Assembly (NCBI RefSeq): GCF_018221465.1
Contig: NZ_JAAIKR010000017.1
Span: forward strand, 1-64,000
Source: Shewanella intestini
GTDB taxonomy: Bacteria > Pseudomonadota > Gammaproteobacteria > Enterobacterales > Shewanellaceae
Reading direction: 5' to 3'
Length of the DNA stretch: 64,000 nt
Both the position numbers and the translations under genes were made by a program. Numbering within the stretch: position 1 is the first letter of the stretch; every line of letters starts with the position of its first letter. Below the pieces are notes generated by a model, which saw only the letters and a program-made list of their open reading frames with translations, had not been told where the DNA came from and searched no databases. Positions 19,454-29,455 of this stretch are shown piece by piece.

Positions 19454-20056
19454 TTAGCGCCTTAGCAATATCTGTTTAATTTGCTTTTTACGCAGCCACA
19501 AAAGCCCTGCAAAAATAGCGACATAAATACTGGGCTCTATAATTTCTGACTTTACCGACCAATAAAAATGAATTGGCACCAATAACGCCAATAAATAAAT
19601 ACTGCGATGCAGTGACAACCAACGTTTACCCATGGCTGTTTTTACCTGTTTAAAAGATGTCACAGCCAGCAAACATAATATTATAAAGCCACTTGCACCC
19701 AGCAAAATGTACGGCCGCTTTATCACTTCTTCAAACAATAATGTCCATTCAAACAACAAATCTAAGCTAATAAACGCACCAATATGCAAACAAGCATAAG
19801 CAAATACATATAAGCCTAATAATCTACGTGTTTGTAATAGCGCGCCCATTTTTAACCACTTAGCCAAAGGGCTAACCAACAATGTTGCCACTAGGGTATT
19901 TAATCCGCCCATACCTGTAAAATGTATTAAATACTGCACAGGATCGCCGCCAGCGCTATCAGTGAGTACCAAATACACCAAGTAAGCAATGGGAGAAAAA
20001 CATAAAACATGTAAGGTAAACTTTAACCACCCTAACCGCTTTGGGGTGAGCTTCAT
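19454..20056 (-). CDS. msrQ: MsrQ, haem-binding membrane subunit of the MsrPQ system
   Basis: A 200-residue membrane protein of the ferric reductase-like family (YedZ) with about six helices and haem-ligand histidines in segments such as ACLHIGA and LSLHRSIYL. It passes electrons from the quinone pool or flavin to MsrP for repair of periplasmic methionine sulfoxide. ATG 20056 is preferred, with GGAG six bases ahead, over the TTG two codons upstream. It is the second gene of the msrPQ pair; the 205-bp gap to msrP is longer than usual. Confidence 0.93.
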   Translation of the reverse strand: MKLTPKRLGWLKFTLHVLCFSPIAYLVYLVLTDSAGGDPVQYLIHFTGMGGLNTLVATLLVSPLAKWLKMGALLQTRRLLGLYVFAYACLHIGAFISLDLLFEWTLLFEEVIKRPYILLGASGFIILCLLAVTSFKQVKTAMGKRWLSLHRSIYLLALLVPIHFYWSVKSEIIEPSIYVAIFAGLLWLRKKQIKQILLRR

Positions 20057-20261
20057 CAACAACTCCGGTTGTACTTTTACTTTAGCAACTAACGATTAGC
20101 CCATTTAGTCACAATTTAAGGTATGTTTTAAATCAATTCGCGGCAAAAAGCATGACCGTGAAACCATAAAAGATGAAGCTAAGCACACTCAGGTATCAAT
20201 CGTCTTTCATTGAGTCAACATGCCGCAACAGCAATAACCGCTCAACAATGTCGATATCACC

Positions 20262-21296
20262 TTAATAAAAACGACGTAAATCTAATGATGCATATAAATC
20301 AGCAACTTGTTCACCATAACCGTTAAAGGGTAAGGTTTTTATCCGTTTAGCCGAAAACAAACCTCCCTCACCAATACTGCGCTCAGTCGCTTGCGACCAA
20401 CGAGGATGATCAACGCCGGGGTTCACATTGGCATAAAAACCGTATTCATGTGGCGCTAATTGGTTCCAGCTAGTTGGAGGCTGTTTATCCATCACCCGAA
20501 TGCGCACCACCGATTTTATGCTTTTAAAACCATATTTCCACGGCACAACTAAACGTACTGGCGCACCGTTTTGTGGCGGCAAGGTTTTGCCATAAAGCCC
20601 AACTGCCATCAAAGATAATTCATTCATTGCCTCAGCAATGGTTAAGCCTTCAACATACGGGTAATGAATGCCGCCGCCCATTAAACGGTTTCGTTGACCT
20701 GGCATTTGTTCTGGGTCAAACAAGGTTTCAAATGCCACATGAGTTGCTTGGGATTTTACCCCCACTTTTTTTAATAAACTGGCTAAGGAGAATCCCACCC
20801 AAGGCACCACCATTGACCACGCTTCCACGCAGCGTAAACGATAAGTACGCTCTTCAAGGGCAAACATGTTGGCTAAGTCATCGGCATCTAATGTCAATGG
20901 ATTATCAACTAACCCTTCAATACGCAGCGCCCACGGATTAACACTAAAATCTTGCGCGTTCTCAAAAGGATCACTTTTACTGGTGCCAAATTCATAAAAA
21001 TTATTATGGCGAGTCACTTTCGACTCTGGCGTTAACGCCTGCGTGGGTTGATATTGTTCAGGCTTTGCAAATTTAAGCGGGTGAGTTAAAAAAGGTGTAG
21101 CCGGTTTATCACCAAATAAATCAAAAATGCCCGCTTGAACCTGCCCCGGAATACTGGCACCTAATGCCCCTAAGCCCAAGGTTTTAATAATATTGCGGCG
21201 GTCTTTAAATACCGCCTCAGGCGTGACTTGATTATCCGGTAATTGCCATTGCGATTGTTGACGTATACCGCGGGTGAATGCTTTGTTGTTCGCCAT
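20262..21296 (-). CDS. msrP: MsrP, periplasmic molybdenum methionine sulfoxide reductase
   Basis: A 344-residue catalytic subunit (YedY). A Tat-type signal is visible at about residues 33-55 ([15 protein letters not shown], then a hydrophobic stretch), so it is exported folded with its molybdopterin. The Mo-binding cysteine lies in [15 protein letters not shown]. With MsrQ it repairs oxidised methionines in periplasmic proteins. The gene is divergent from rmuC. Confidence 0.95.
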   Translation of the reverse strand: MANNKAFTRGIRQQSQWQLPDNQVTPEAVFKDRRNIIKTLGLGALGASIPGQVQAGIFDLFGDKPATPFLTHPLKFAKPEQYQPTQALTPESKVTRHNNFYEFGTSKSDPFENAQDFSVNPWALRIEGLVDNPLTLDADDLANMFALEERTYRLRCVEAWSMVVPWVGFSLASLLKKVGVKSQATHVAFETLFDPEQMPGQRNRLMGGGIHYPYVEGLTIAEAMNELSLMAVGLYGKTLPPQNGAPVRLVVPWKYGFKSIKSVVRIRVMDKQPPTSWNQLAPHEYGFYANVNPGVDHPRWSQATERSIGEGGLFSAKRIKTLPFNGYGEQVADLYASLDLRRFY

Positions 21297-21512
21297 AAAA
21301 TTCGCCTTAATGAAATAGGTATGAGTAATCCACTGCCCAGTGGCTTTAAAAGATATATTTGATATAGACAGGTTAATACGCGCAATTCTTTCAATTTGTT
21401 TGATTTATTTAGGCTTATTTTTGCTGCAAAATACACCTCCTGAGTAAATAGCCCTTGCGATGGCACTATTGCGCATGCCAATCTTAGACAACTTTTGCTT
21501 TAGGGTTTTATC

Positions 21513-22997
21513 ATGCCTGTAGAAATCAGCTTTACTCCCATTCAATTTGCAGCCATTGCCGCTGTTGCATTCATCGCATTTTTATTAGGTATGTTAATCA
21601 ATCAGCGCTTAACAAGGCAGCGTTGGGAGCAAGTAAAAGCCGCTAAAGAAGCTGAGCACGAACAACAGTTAACTCAAGCATTAGCACAAGTTGATTTACT
21701 GCAACATCAACTTGATGACAAGCAAGATAATATTCATCATCTACAACAAAAAGTAGAACAGTTAGTCGCTGATGTTGCCCGCGCAACGGCCGATGCTCAA
21801 CGACTCAACAAAACAGAAGAGCATTTAGCGCAAACCCAACACAAATTAATGGAAGCTCAACTTAATTTATCTAAATCAAATGCTATGCAGTTGAGCATCA
21901 AAGCCCAAGCTGAAACTCAACAACAAGCATTACATGACAAAGTCGCCCTCCTAGAAAGCGCCGAACAACGCTTAAAAGAACAGTTTGAGAACTTAGCCAA
22001 TCGCATTTTTGAAGAACGTACCGAAAACTTCAAAAAACAAAATGTTGACCAAATGGATGGCGTTTTAGGGCCGCTGAAACAACAACTCGATGGTTTTAGA
22101 CAACAAATACTGACCTCATACAATCATGAACAATCCGAACGTAGTGCACTGAAACATCAGCTTGATCATTTGCGTGACCTTAATTTAAAAATGAGCCAAG
22201 ACGCCATAAACCTCACCAACGCATTAAAAGGTGACAACAAGCAACAAGGTAATTGGGGCGAGGTCATTTTAGAGCGGGTATTACAAGAAAGTGGCTTAAG
22301 AGAGGGGCACGAATACGCCACTCAACAACAACTTAAAGACGATGCTGGTAAACGCTTTAAACCTGATATCATCGTGCATTTACCCCAACACAAAGACGTA
22401 GTGATCGATGCCAAAATTTCGCTAATTGCTTACGAGCGCTACTTTAATAGCGACGATGACCTTGTGTCACAACAAGCGCTAAAAGAACATGCAATTTCAA
22501 TCCGCCAGCACATTAAAGGCTTAAGCCAAAAAGATTATCAGCAGCTTCATGGGGTAAAAAGCCTTGATTACGTGTTGATGTTTATTCCAATTGAACCTGC
22601 ATTCTTATTGGCCATTGAACACGATCCAAGCTTGGTAAACTTTGCTCTAGAACATAACATTATGTTAGTCAGTCCAACGAACTTGCTCGTAGCGCTGCGC
22701 ACCATTAATAATATTTGGCGCTATGAATACCAAAACCAAAATGCTCAAGCCATTGCTAAGCAAGCGGGACGAATTTATGACAAATTATGTGGCTACCTTG
22801 ATGATATGGAAAAGCTTGGCCGCGCGTTAGAAACAGCCGACAAAACCTACCAAACTGCAATGGGTAAACTGTCTACCGGTAAAGGCAATGTTATTCGCCA
22901 AGCTCATGTCATGCAGCAGCTCGGCGTAGAAACCAGCAAGCAGCTTGATTCAGTGGTCTTACAACAAGCATTAGATGAATCAATCGATAAAAATTAA
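21513..22997 (+). CDS. rmuC: DNA recombination protein RmuC
   Basis: A 494-residue protein with one N-terminal membrane anchor (about residues 10-28), a long Gln-rich coiled coil (about 35-200) and a C-terminal PD-(D/E)xK-like nuclease domain (about 235-430; GNWGEVILERVL, then DIIVHLPQ and VVIDAKISL). The family limits inversions at short inverted repeats and has been linked to phage defence. Single gene with an AGGG ribosome-binding site, divergent from msrP. Confidence 0.94.
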   Translation: MPVEISFTPIQFAAIAAVAFIAFLLGMLINQRLTRQRWEQVKAAKEAEHEQQLTQALAQVDLLQHQLDDKQDNIHHLQQKVEQLVADVARATADAQRLNKTEEHLAQTQHKLMEAQLNLSKSNAMQLSIKAQAETQQQALHDKVALLESAEQRLKEQFENLANRIFEERTENFKKQNVDQMDGVLGPLKQQLDGFRQQILTSYNHEQSERSALKHQLDHLRDLNLKMSQDAINLTNALKGDNKQQGNWGEVILERVLQESGLREGHEYATQQQLKDDAGKRFKPDIIVHLPQHKDVVIDAKISLIAYERYFNSDDDLVSQQALKEHAISIRQHIKGLSQKDYQQLHGVKSLDYVLMFIPIEPAFLLAIEHDPSLVNFALEHNIMLVSPTNLLVALRTINNIWRYEYQNQNAQAIAKQAGRIYDKLCGYLDDMEKLGRALETADKTYQTAMGKLSTGKGNVIRQAHVMQQLGVETSKQLDSVVLQQALDESIDKN

Positions 22998-23132
22998 TCT
23001 TTCGTTAAGCGTCAACCATAATACTGCTTAAACGCCACAAAGTGTAAAGCCAGTGCAGATTGGCATCGGGTTATCAGTGCTCAATGCCAATCAAAACGTT
23101 GTCATTTTATTCACGTTTAGGAAGCCCTTAAC

Positions 23133-25100
23133 ATGCAAAGCCTAAGGTTACGTACCTTTTTCATTCTTTTTGTGCTTATTGCATCCACCTTGGTGTTATC
23201 TGGCAGCCAAACCGCCATCGCGACCACACATCATTACTCCATCGCTCAACAAACTTACCTAGATGCCCGCGAAGCACTCGACAATAAAGACATGGTGCTA
23301 TATCAAAAACTGCGCCATAAAATCCCCGATTATCCGTTAACCATTTATTTGGACTACCACCAGCAATATAACCAAATAATGAACATGAACGGTGTCCAAG
23401 CAAATAAAGCCTTAGCGCATTACCGCACCACCGCGTTATTTAATACGCTGCGTTATCGCTACTTATCTCATGTTGGCGCTAAAAAACAATGGCAAGACTT
23501 CTTAGCCGTTTCGCCCTCTACCCCAAACGATATAACTTTGCAGTGTTATTATAATCGTGCCCAAATACACAGCGGCGATAAAAATGTTGGTTATCAAGGT
23601 GCTGAAAAATTATGGCAATATGGCTATTCACGTCCTAAAGCGTGCGACCCACTCTTTAAGCAATGGACCAAAGCCGGTCACCGCACCCAAGCACTCATTT
23701 GGCAACGTATGCTATTAAGTTTTAATGCTAACCAAAGCAGTTTACTCAAATGGTTAGGTAAAAAACTGCCACAACGCCAAGCGGAAGTGGATTTGCTAAT
23801 TAAGGTGTATCGTGACCCACAAACCTTGCGCCATACCCGCCACTTTTCAAGTCAACAAGCCGTAGTCGGTGACATCGTTAATGTCGGTTTGCGTAAACTG
23901 GCTAAACGAGACTTACAACAAGCTGCCAAGCTTTATTTAATCTATCAACAAAAACAACGTTTTAGTGACTATGAGGCCAAACAACTCAATCGTTATATTG
24001 TCCGCCGAGCACTGATTAAACAAGACAGCGCGCTATTAGCCCATGTCGACAGCATGCTTGAAAAAATCGGGTCAGATGACTTATACGAGATGCGTTTACG
24101 TTGGGCGCTACGCGATCAAGATATGGATTCCGTTGCGCGTTATTTACCATTACTGAGCAAACAAGGCCAAAACGATCCCCGCTGGCGCTATTGGCAGGCA
24201 CGGCTGAATCTTGACGATAATCTCAATAAATCAACCACGCAAACATTGGCCACTGAACAACTAACCATGCTTGCCCAGCAGCGCAACTTTTATGGTTTTG
24301 TCGCCGCAACATTAAGCAACCAAGCTGTAAATATGAACGACAACCCCATTGTCTCATCAGCTTCGTTAAGACAAAAATTATATCAAGACCCCAGCTTTGC
24401 CCGTGTGATTGAGCTTAGAGCCATCGACAAGTTAATTGATGCCCGCAGCGAATGGTTGCAATTAATGCGTCGTCAAACCGATAATGCGCTTAAAGCAGAA
24501 TATGGACTATATGCCCTTGAGCATGAGTGGTATGACTTAAGTGTAGAGTCAAGCATTCAAGCTAAAAGCTGGCACGCACTGGCACTGCGTTTTCCGCCGG
24601 CGCAGCAAGCATTATTTCATCAAGCCAGTGAACGACATCAAGTCAGTGAATATGAAATCACCGCCATATCTCGGCGCGAAAGTGCGTTTTATCCATTTGC
24701 AACCTCTGGTGTGGGTGCGCGTGGCATGATGCAATTAATGCCCGCAACAGCAAAACATACCGCCAAACAACAAAAGCTTGCCTATAAAGGCACTCAGTCA
24801 CTATATCAACCCGAGCTCAATATCATGCTGGGCAGCGCTTATTACGCCAAATTGTTAGCACAATTTAATCAAAACCGCATATTAGCCACTGCGGCCTACA
24901 ACGCGGGTCCAAGCAATGTTAATCGTTGGCTAAAACGCTCAGGCGGTAAGCTGGATTTAATGAGCTTTATTGAAACAATTCCTTTTAGGGAAACCCGCGA
25001 ATACGTGCAAGCCGTTATCAGCTATCGATTGATTTTCCAGCATCAACATAACGCCCTACAGCCAATGTTTAGCCAGCAGGAATTTAATCAGCTGTATTAA
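23133..25100 (+). CDS. slt: Soluble lytic murein transglycosylase
   Basis: A 655-residue periplasmic enzyme that cleaves peptidoglycan, releasing 1,6-anhydromuropeptides. It has an N-terminal signal peptide (hydrophobic 10-25), a long alpha-superhelical ring domain, and a C-terminal goose-lysozyme-like catalytic domain (about 490-640). The catalytic glutamate is E516 in SRRESAFYP; GVGARGMMQLMPATA and AAYNAGP complete the motif set. Length matches Slt70. Confidence 0.94.
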   Translation: MQSLRLRTFFILFVLIASTLVLSGSQTAIATTHHYSIAQQTYLDAREALDNKDMVLYQKLRHKIPDYPLTIYLDYHQQYNQIMNMNGVQANKALAHYRTTALFNTLRYRYLSHVGAKKQWQDFLAVSPSTPNDITLQCYYNRAQIHSGDKNVGYQGAEKLWQYGYSRPKACDPLFKQWTKAGHRTQALIWQRMLLSFNANQSSLLKWLGKKLPQRQAEVDLLIKVYRDPQTLRHTRHFSSQQAVVGDIVNVGLRKLAKRDLQQAAKLYLIYQQKQRFSDYEAKQLNRYIVRRALIKQDSALLAHVDSMLEKIGSDDLYEMRLRWALRDQDMDSVARYLPLLSKQGQNDPRWRYWQARLNLDDNLNKSTTQTLATEQLTMLAQQRNFYGFVAATLSNQAVNMNDNPIVSSASLRQKLYQDPSFARVIELRAIDKLIDARSEWLQLMRRQTDNALKAEYGLYALEHEWYDLSVESSIQAKSWHALALRFPPAQQALFHQASERHQVSEYEITAISRRESAFYPFATSGVGARGMMQLMPATAKHTAKQQKLAYKGTQSLYQPELNIMLGSAYYAKLLAQFNQNRILATAAYNAGPSNVNRWLKRSGGKLDLMSFIETIPFRETREYVQAVISYRLIFQHQHNALQPMFSQQEFNQLY

Positions 25101-25222
25101 TAGTGGCATTTTTATGCGGTAAACTTTTAAGGTGTTTTTGTTAAACAACAATGTTGTTGGCCAATAAACAATGATAGTGTAAGTGGCAGAAATTAAGTTA
25201 AATCCGTACACAGGGAGTTAAG

Positions 25223-26134
25223 GTGTCGCAGTCAAAAATTAATAATTTACTCAGCCAGTTAGAACAAGTTTTAATAGGTAAACCACAACAAATTAAGCTT
25301 GCTTTGGCGTGTATTTTGGCCAAAGGTCATTTGTTAATAGAAGACCTACCCGGCATGGGGAAAACCAGCTTATCTTACGGCTTAGCCAGCAGCTTAGGCA
25401 TGAGTTATCAACGGGTGCAATTTACCAGCGATATGTTGCCAGCAGATTTACTTGGCGTGTCGATTTTCGACAACAGCTCGCAAACGTTTACTTTCCACAA
25501 AGGGCCGCTATTTAACCAAATGCTATTGGCCGATGAGATCAATCGCGCCAGCCCCAAAACCCAAAGTGCGTTACTTGAAGCCATGGCCGAACGTCAGATC
25601 ACCCAAGACGGTCATACTTACCCGTTGCCTGAACCTTTTTTTGTTATTGCCACCCAAAATCCCGTTGATCAATCAGGTACGTTTCCATTACCTGAGTCAC
25701 AGCTTGACCGCTTTATGATGCGAGTCTCTATTGGTTACCCAAATGAACAAGCTGAATTGACCATGCTTAAAACGTATTTACATGGCAGTAATCGCCTTGA
25801 GTTATCCGCTATATTAACCCCAACGGCACTGCTTGAACTTCAAACCCAAGTCACTCAAGTCAGTGCTTCTGATGCTGTGCTGAAATATTTATTAGCATTA
25901 GTAGAGGCTTCTCGTCAGCAACAACAAGGCAGTGGTTTGTCACCCCGAGCCAGCATTGCATTATTACAAGCTGCCAAAGCATGGGCATTTATGGATGAAA
26001 GAAACTACTTAGTGCCAGAAGATATTCAAGCGGTATTTACCGCTGTGGCTGAGCACCGTATCCGCGGCGCAAGTGCCCTACAAGGTCGGTCATTGTCAGA
26101 AACCATATTGACCCAAGTTAACCCCATTCGTTAA
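25223..26134 (+). CDS. MoxR-family AAA+ ATPase
   Basis: A 303-residue chaperone-like AAA+ ATPase. Walker A is LPGMGKTS (about residue 43) and Walker B LLADEINRA (about 105), followed by the MoxR insert SPKTQSALLEAMAERQ. GTG start with GGGAG five bases ahead. It heads a three-gene unit with a DUF58 protein (15-bp gap) and a TgpA-like transglutaminase, the common MoxR-DUF58-TgpA layout. Its role there is probably to remodel or activate a partner complex; the substrate is unknown. Confidence 0.93.
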   Translation: MSQSKINNLLSQLEQVLIGKPQQIKLALACILAKGHLLIEDLPGMGKTSLSYGLASSLGMSYQRVQFTSDMLPADLLGVSIFDNSSQTFTFHKGPLFNQMLLADEINRASPKTQSALLEAMAERQITQDGHTYPLPEPFFVIATQNPVDQSGTFPLPESQLDRFMMRVSIGYPNEQAELTMLKTYLHGSNRLELSAILTPTALLELQTQVTQVSASDAVLKYLLALVEASRQQQQGSGLSPRASIALLQAAKAWAFMDERNYLVPEDIQAVFTAVAEHRIRGASALQGRSLSETILTQVNPIR

Positions 26135-26149
26135 TAAGGTTGTGTCATC

Positions 26150-27229
26150 ATGGTAAAACACAACAATGCACCTAAACCGTCATGGCTAACCAGATTAACG
26201 CCGCCATCATGGCGTCGACGCTGGGAGCGATGGATTTCACGGCGTCTCCCCGCTCAAAAACAAGTCACGCTCAGCCATAAAGGCATATTTATTCTCCCAA
26301 GTGGTTTTGGGTTAGCCTGGTTAGGCTTGGTGGTAGTGTTGTATTTATTTGGGACTAACTATCAAAACAATTTAATTATCGGCTTAAGTTTAGTGTTAGC
26401 CAGTGTGTTTCATACCTGCATAATCTACAGCTATAAAAATCTTGCGGGGTTAACTTTTAGCGCCTTAACCCCACCAGAGGGCGTGGCAGGTGACACCATG
26501 CCGATGCCAATTAAACTTAGTGGGCAAACCGACAAACACCATACCAATACCACTCATCAACAAATTTGCCTTAACTTTGCACATCAGCGTCATATTCGTG
26601 TGCACCACAGTGGTGAACTCACCGATGCCACCATTCCATTTGACAATCCGGCTCGCGGGCTGCTTCGACCGGGGCGAATCACGGTATCGTCTTACTTTCC
26701 TTTAGGGTTGTGCCGCGCATGGTCTTATGTGGACTTAGATTTACAGCACATCATTTATGCCAAACCTCAACCGAGTGAAATTCAATTAACCAGTGTAGCC
26801 AGCCAAGATGCCACCAATGAACAACATGGCAAACTACGCCCAGGCGTTGATGACTTTAAAGGCCTGACCCCGTATATTGATGGCGAGTCATTAAAGCAAG
26901 TGGCGTGGAAACAATGGGCACAAGGCAAAGGCATGTTTACTAAAGTGTTTGCCGAGCCTGAAGGCGCGCCAGTGTGGTTGAGCTATCAGCGCCACAGTGC
27001 AGAAAGTGTTGAGTCACAACTGAGCCACCTTGCATGGCAGGTTGACAGCTTGTCACGTAAACAACAAATGTTTGGTTTGTCATTATTACACTACGCCATT
27101 GAACCCAATAATGGCGACGCCCACCGTAAAGCCTGCCAAATTGCATTAGCGACCTTTGCTTTATCCTCTAATACCCACCCTGATAGTCATTCATGCTCAG
27201 CGAATTTGGGGGGCAAAAATGAAGGATAA
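26150..27229 (+). CDS. DUF58 domain protein
   Basis: A 359-residue protein with an N-terminal basic region (about 1-40), two membrane helices (about 48-92), and a C-terminal DUF58 domain in the second half (DFKGLTPYIDGESLKQVAWKQWA). The family is a usual partner of MoxR ATPases and is related to von Willebrand A-like proteins. It overlaps the next gene by 11 bp, so the two are translationally coupled. Function unknown beyond this association. Confidence 0.9.
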   Translation: MVKHNNAPKPSWLTRLTPPSWRRRWERWISRRLPAQKQVTLSHKGIFILPSGFGLAWLGLVVVLYLFGTNYQNNLIIGLSLVLASVFHTCIIYSYKNLAGLTFSALTPPEGVAGDTMPMPIKLSGQTDKHHTNTTHQQICLNFAHQRHIRVHHSGELTDATIPFDNPARGLLRPGRITVSSYFPLGLCRAWSYVDLDLQHIIYAKPQPSEIQLTSVASQDATNEQHGKLRPGVDDFKGLTPYIDGESLKQVAWKQWAQGKGMFTKVFAEPEGAPVWLSYQRHSAESVESQLSHLAWQVDSLSRKQQMFGLSLLHYAIEPNNGDAHRKACQIALATFALSSNTHPDSHSCSANLGGKNEG

Positions 27230-29255
27230 TTTTGATAGTATCATTAGCCGTACTACTTTGTTTTGGCTGCTAATAACCAACGTAACCATTTTATTACCGC
27301 TTTATGCTAATGCCACAATTTGGAGTATCGGCATATGCGCAATTTGTTTTGTTTGGCGCATCGGTATTTATTACGGCAAAGTATCTGCACCGCCAAAATA
27401 TTTAGTCAGTGGCTTAGCCATTGGCGCTGCAGTTACCCTCGCCTTAGTCGCATCCGAAATTGGTGCATTAAACGCACTGGTTAATTTATTGCTGCTTGGC
27501 TACGCCCTTAAATACATTGAAATGCGTGCCGTAAGAGATGTCAAAGTCGTGGTGTTAGTAGGGTATTTTTTAATTGCATTTGCACTATTAGAGCAGCAAA
27601 GCATGATGTTTACCGCGCAAATGTTGTTGATTAGCGTGATTAACGCTTGCGTGCTGATTAGCGTGTATCAAGACCATAGTAGCCGCAAAACCAATGCCAT
27701 TTTTGGTTTAAAGATTATGTTACAGAGCTTACCGCTTGCCATATTATTGTTTGTGGTGTTCCCGCGCCTTGGACCGTTATGGTTAGCGCCCAACTTAAAA
27801 GTGGCGAAAACGGGTCTTTCAAACGAACTGAGCTTTGGGGATATCAGTCAACTCACCCGTTCAGATGAGTTGGCTTTTCGGGTGGGTTTTGAGCCTGAAT
27901 CCAGCCAACAACAATTACCGAATGATGCCTTATATTGGCGCACATTGGTGCTAGAAGATTATGACGGCCAAACGTGGCGCCAAAACCCGCAAATTTTAAA
28001 CCAGCAACGCCGCGCCTTTAGCCAAAAGCCTCAGCGTGAGTTACCAAATGATGTCACTGATAAGTTAACCTACACCATCATTAGCGAGCCCAGCCATAAA
28101 AAATGGCTGTACGCACTCGATCAAGCTTTTAGCCAAGAGCCGCATATTGTCGAACTCGCGGATTTACGTTTGTATTCCGCGCGCCCGATTGATCAACGTT
28201 TAAGTTATCGGGTCGACTCTTATCCCAATAGCATATTAAACCCACAAATTACCCCTTACACCAAGCGGGTTGATTTAGCCCTACCAGCCAATAGCAACCC
28301 ACAATCTATGCGGTTTGGCAAACAGTTACAGCAACAGTACCCCTCAGCCACCGTGCGTGCACAGGCAATTATGGATTACTTTTCCCAGCAGGCTTTTTAT
28401 TACACCTTAACGCCGCCGACATTGGGTAAAGAACAAATTGATGAGTTTTTATTTGACCATCGTGCCGGGTTTTGTGCTCATTATGCCTCGGCATTTGTGT
28501 TTTTAGCTCGAGCAAGTGGCATTCCTGCCAGAATGGTCACAGGTTATCAAGGTGGAGAATATAACCAAAAAGCCGGTTATTACAGCGTATATCAATATAT
28601 GGCCCATGCTTGGGCTGAAATTTGGGTTGAAGGCGTAGGCTGGCAACGTTACGACCCGACGGCCATGATTGCACCAGAGCGTATTTTAGATGGTTTTGAT
28701 GCCACATTTGACAGCCAATCTAGCTACTTACAAGACAGTCCTTTTAGTAGTTTGCATATGAAGCAGTACCCTTGGCTAAATGATATTCGCCAAACACTTG
28801 CCAGTGCTGACTTCTATTGGAGTGTCTGGGTATTAGGGTTTGATGAACAGCGTAAACAACAAGTGTTATCAAAACTACTTGGCCAACTCGACACACAAAA
28901 GCTGGCGTTATTTATGCTGATAAGCCTGCTGCTTATCGGGTTAATGATTGCTTACTACGCAGGGTTATTTCATGCATCGGCCCAAAAAGATGTCCTGATT
29001 AAACGTTACCAACGCCTATGTCAGCGCTTTGCCAAAGCTGGTGTGGTTCGCACTCAATCTCAAACGGTCAGTCAATATAACCAGCAAGTCAGCGCCGCCT
29101 TTGCGGCGCGAAAGCCGAAAGTTGCCGCGCGTTTTAATCAACTAAGTGAGATATACAACCAATTGAAATATCAGCCATTATCAGCGCAGCAACGTAAGCG
29201 GTTACTTAAGCGCTATCGCTACTTATATCTGCAATTACGATTAAGCAGCCTGTAA
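27219..29255 (+). CDS. TgpA-like membrane transglutaminase (DUF3488)
   Basis: A 678-residue protein. The N-terminal half is a bundle of about six membrane helices (DUF3488). A periplasmic transglutaminase-like core follows, with Cys in HRAGFCAHYASAF, His in AHAWAEIWVEG and Asp in RYDPTA. A further helix lies near residues 565-585, with a cytoplasmic C-terminal DUF4129-like tail. ATG 27219 is chosen because a G6 run lies five bases upstream; the frame open from 27156 overlaps DUF58 coding sequence. P. aeruginosa TgpA is important for viability and may act on peptidoglycan-linked substrates. Confidence 0.92.
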   Translation: MKDNFDSIISRTTLFWLLITNVTILLPLYANATIWSIGICAICFVWRIGIYYGKVSAPPKYLVSGLAIGAAVTLALVASEIGALNALVNLLLLGYALKYIEMRAVRDVKVVVLVGYFLIAFALLEQQSMMFTAQMLLISVINACVLISVYQDHSSRKTNAIFGLKIMLQSLPLAILLFVVFPRLGPLWLAPNLKVAKTGLSNELSFGDISQLTRSDELAFRVGFEPESSQQQLPNDALYWRTLVLEDYDGQTWRQNPQILNQQRRAFSQKPQRELPNDVTDKLTYTIISEPSHKKWLYALDQAFSQEPHIVELADLRLYSARPIDQRLSYRVDSYPNSILNPQITPYTKRVDLALPANSNPQSMRFGKQLQQQYPSATVRAQAIMDYFSQQAFYYTLTPPTLGKEQIDEFLFDHRAGFCAHYASAFVFLARASGIPARMVTGYQGGEYNQKAGYYSVYQYMAHAWAEIWVEGVGWQRYDPTAMIAPERILDGFDATFDSQSSYLQDSPFSSLHMKQYPWLNDIRQTLASADFYWSVWVLGFDEQRKQQVLSKLLGQLDTQKLALFMLISLLLIGLMIAYYAGLFHASAQKDVLIKRYQRLCQRFAKAGVVRTQSQTVSQYNQQVSAAFAARKPKVAARFNQLSEIYNQLKYQPLSAQQRKRLLKRYRYLYLQLRLSSL

Positions 29256-29455
29256 ATATTTTCAAAGCACCTTGAAATAGCGATACTTTGAAATTTCGAA
29301 TGTTGAACATTAAATACTTAAAACAGGCATAACGCTAGACGCTGCGCACATAAAAGCGCCATTTAGATTGCGATAAACCACAAGCTCACGTTTATTGCTT
29401 TGCGCTTATTGTTCAAGCTTTTACAATAACCTATCTTCGTTATCTGGACTGAATA

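Noticed and set aside
27156-27218. N-terminal extension of the TgpA-like protein
   Set aside because: It lies within the end of the DUF58 gene, and a G-rich ribosome-binding site supports ATG 27219.
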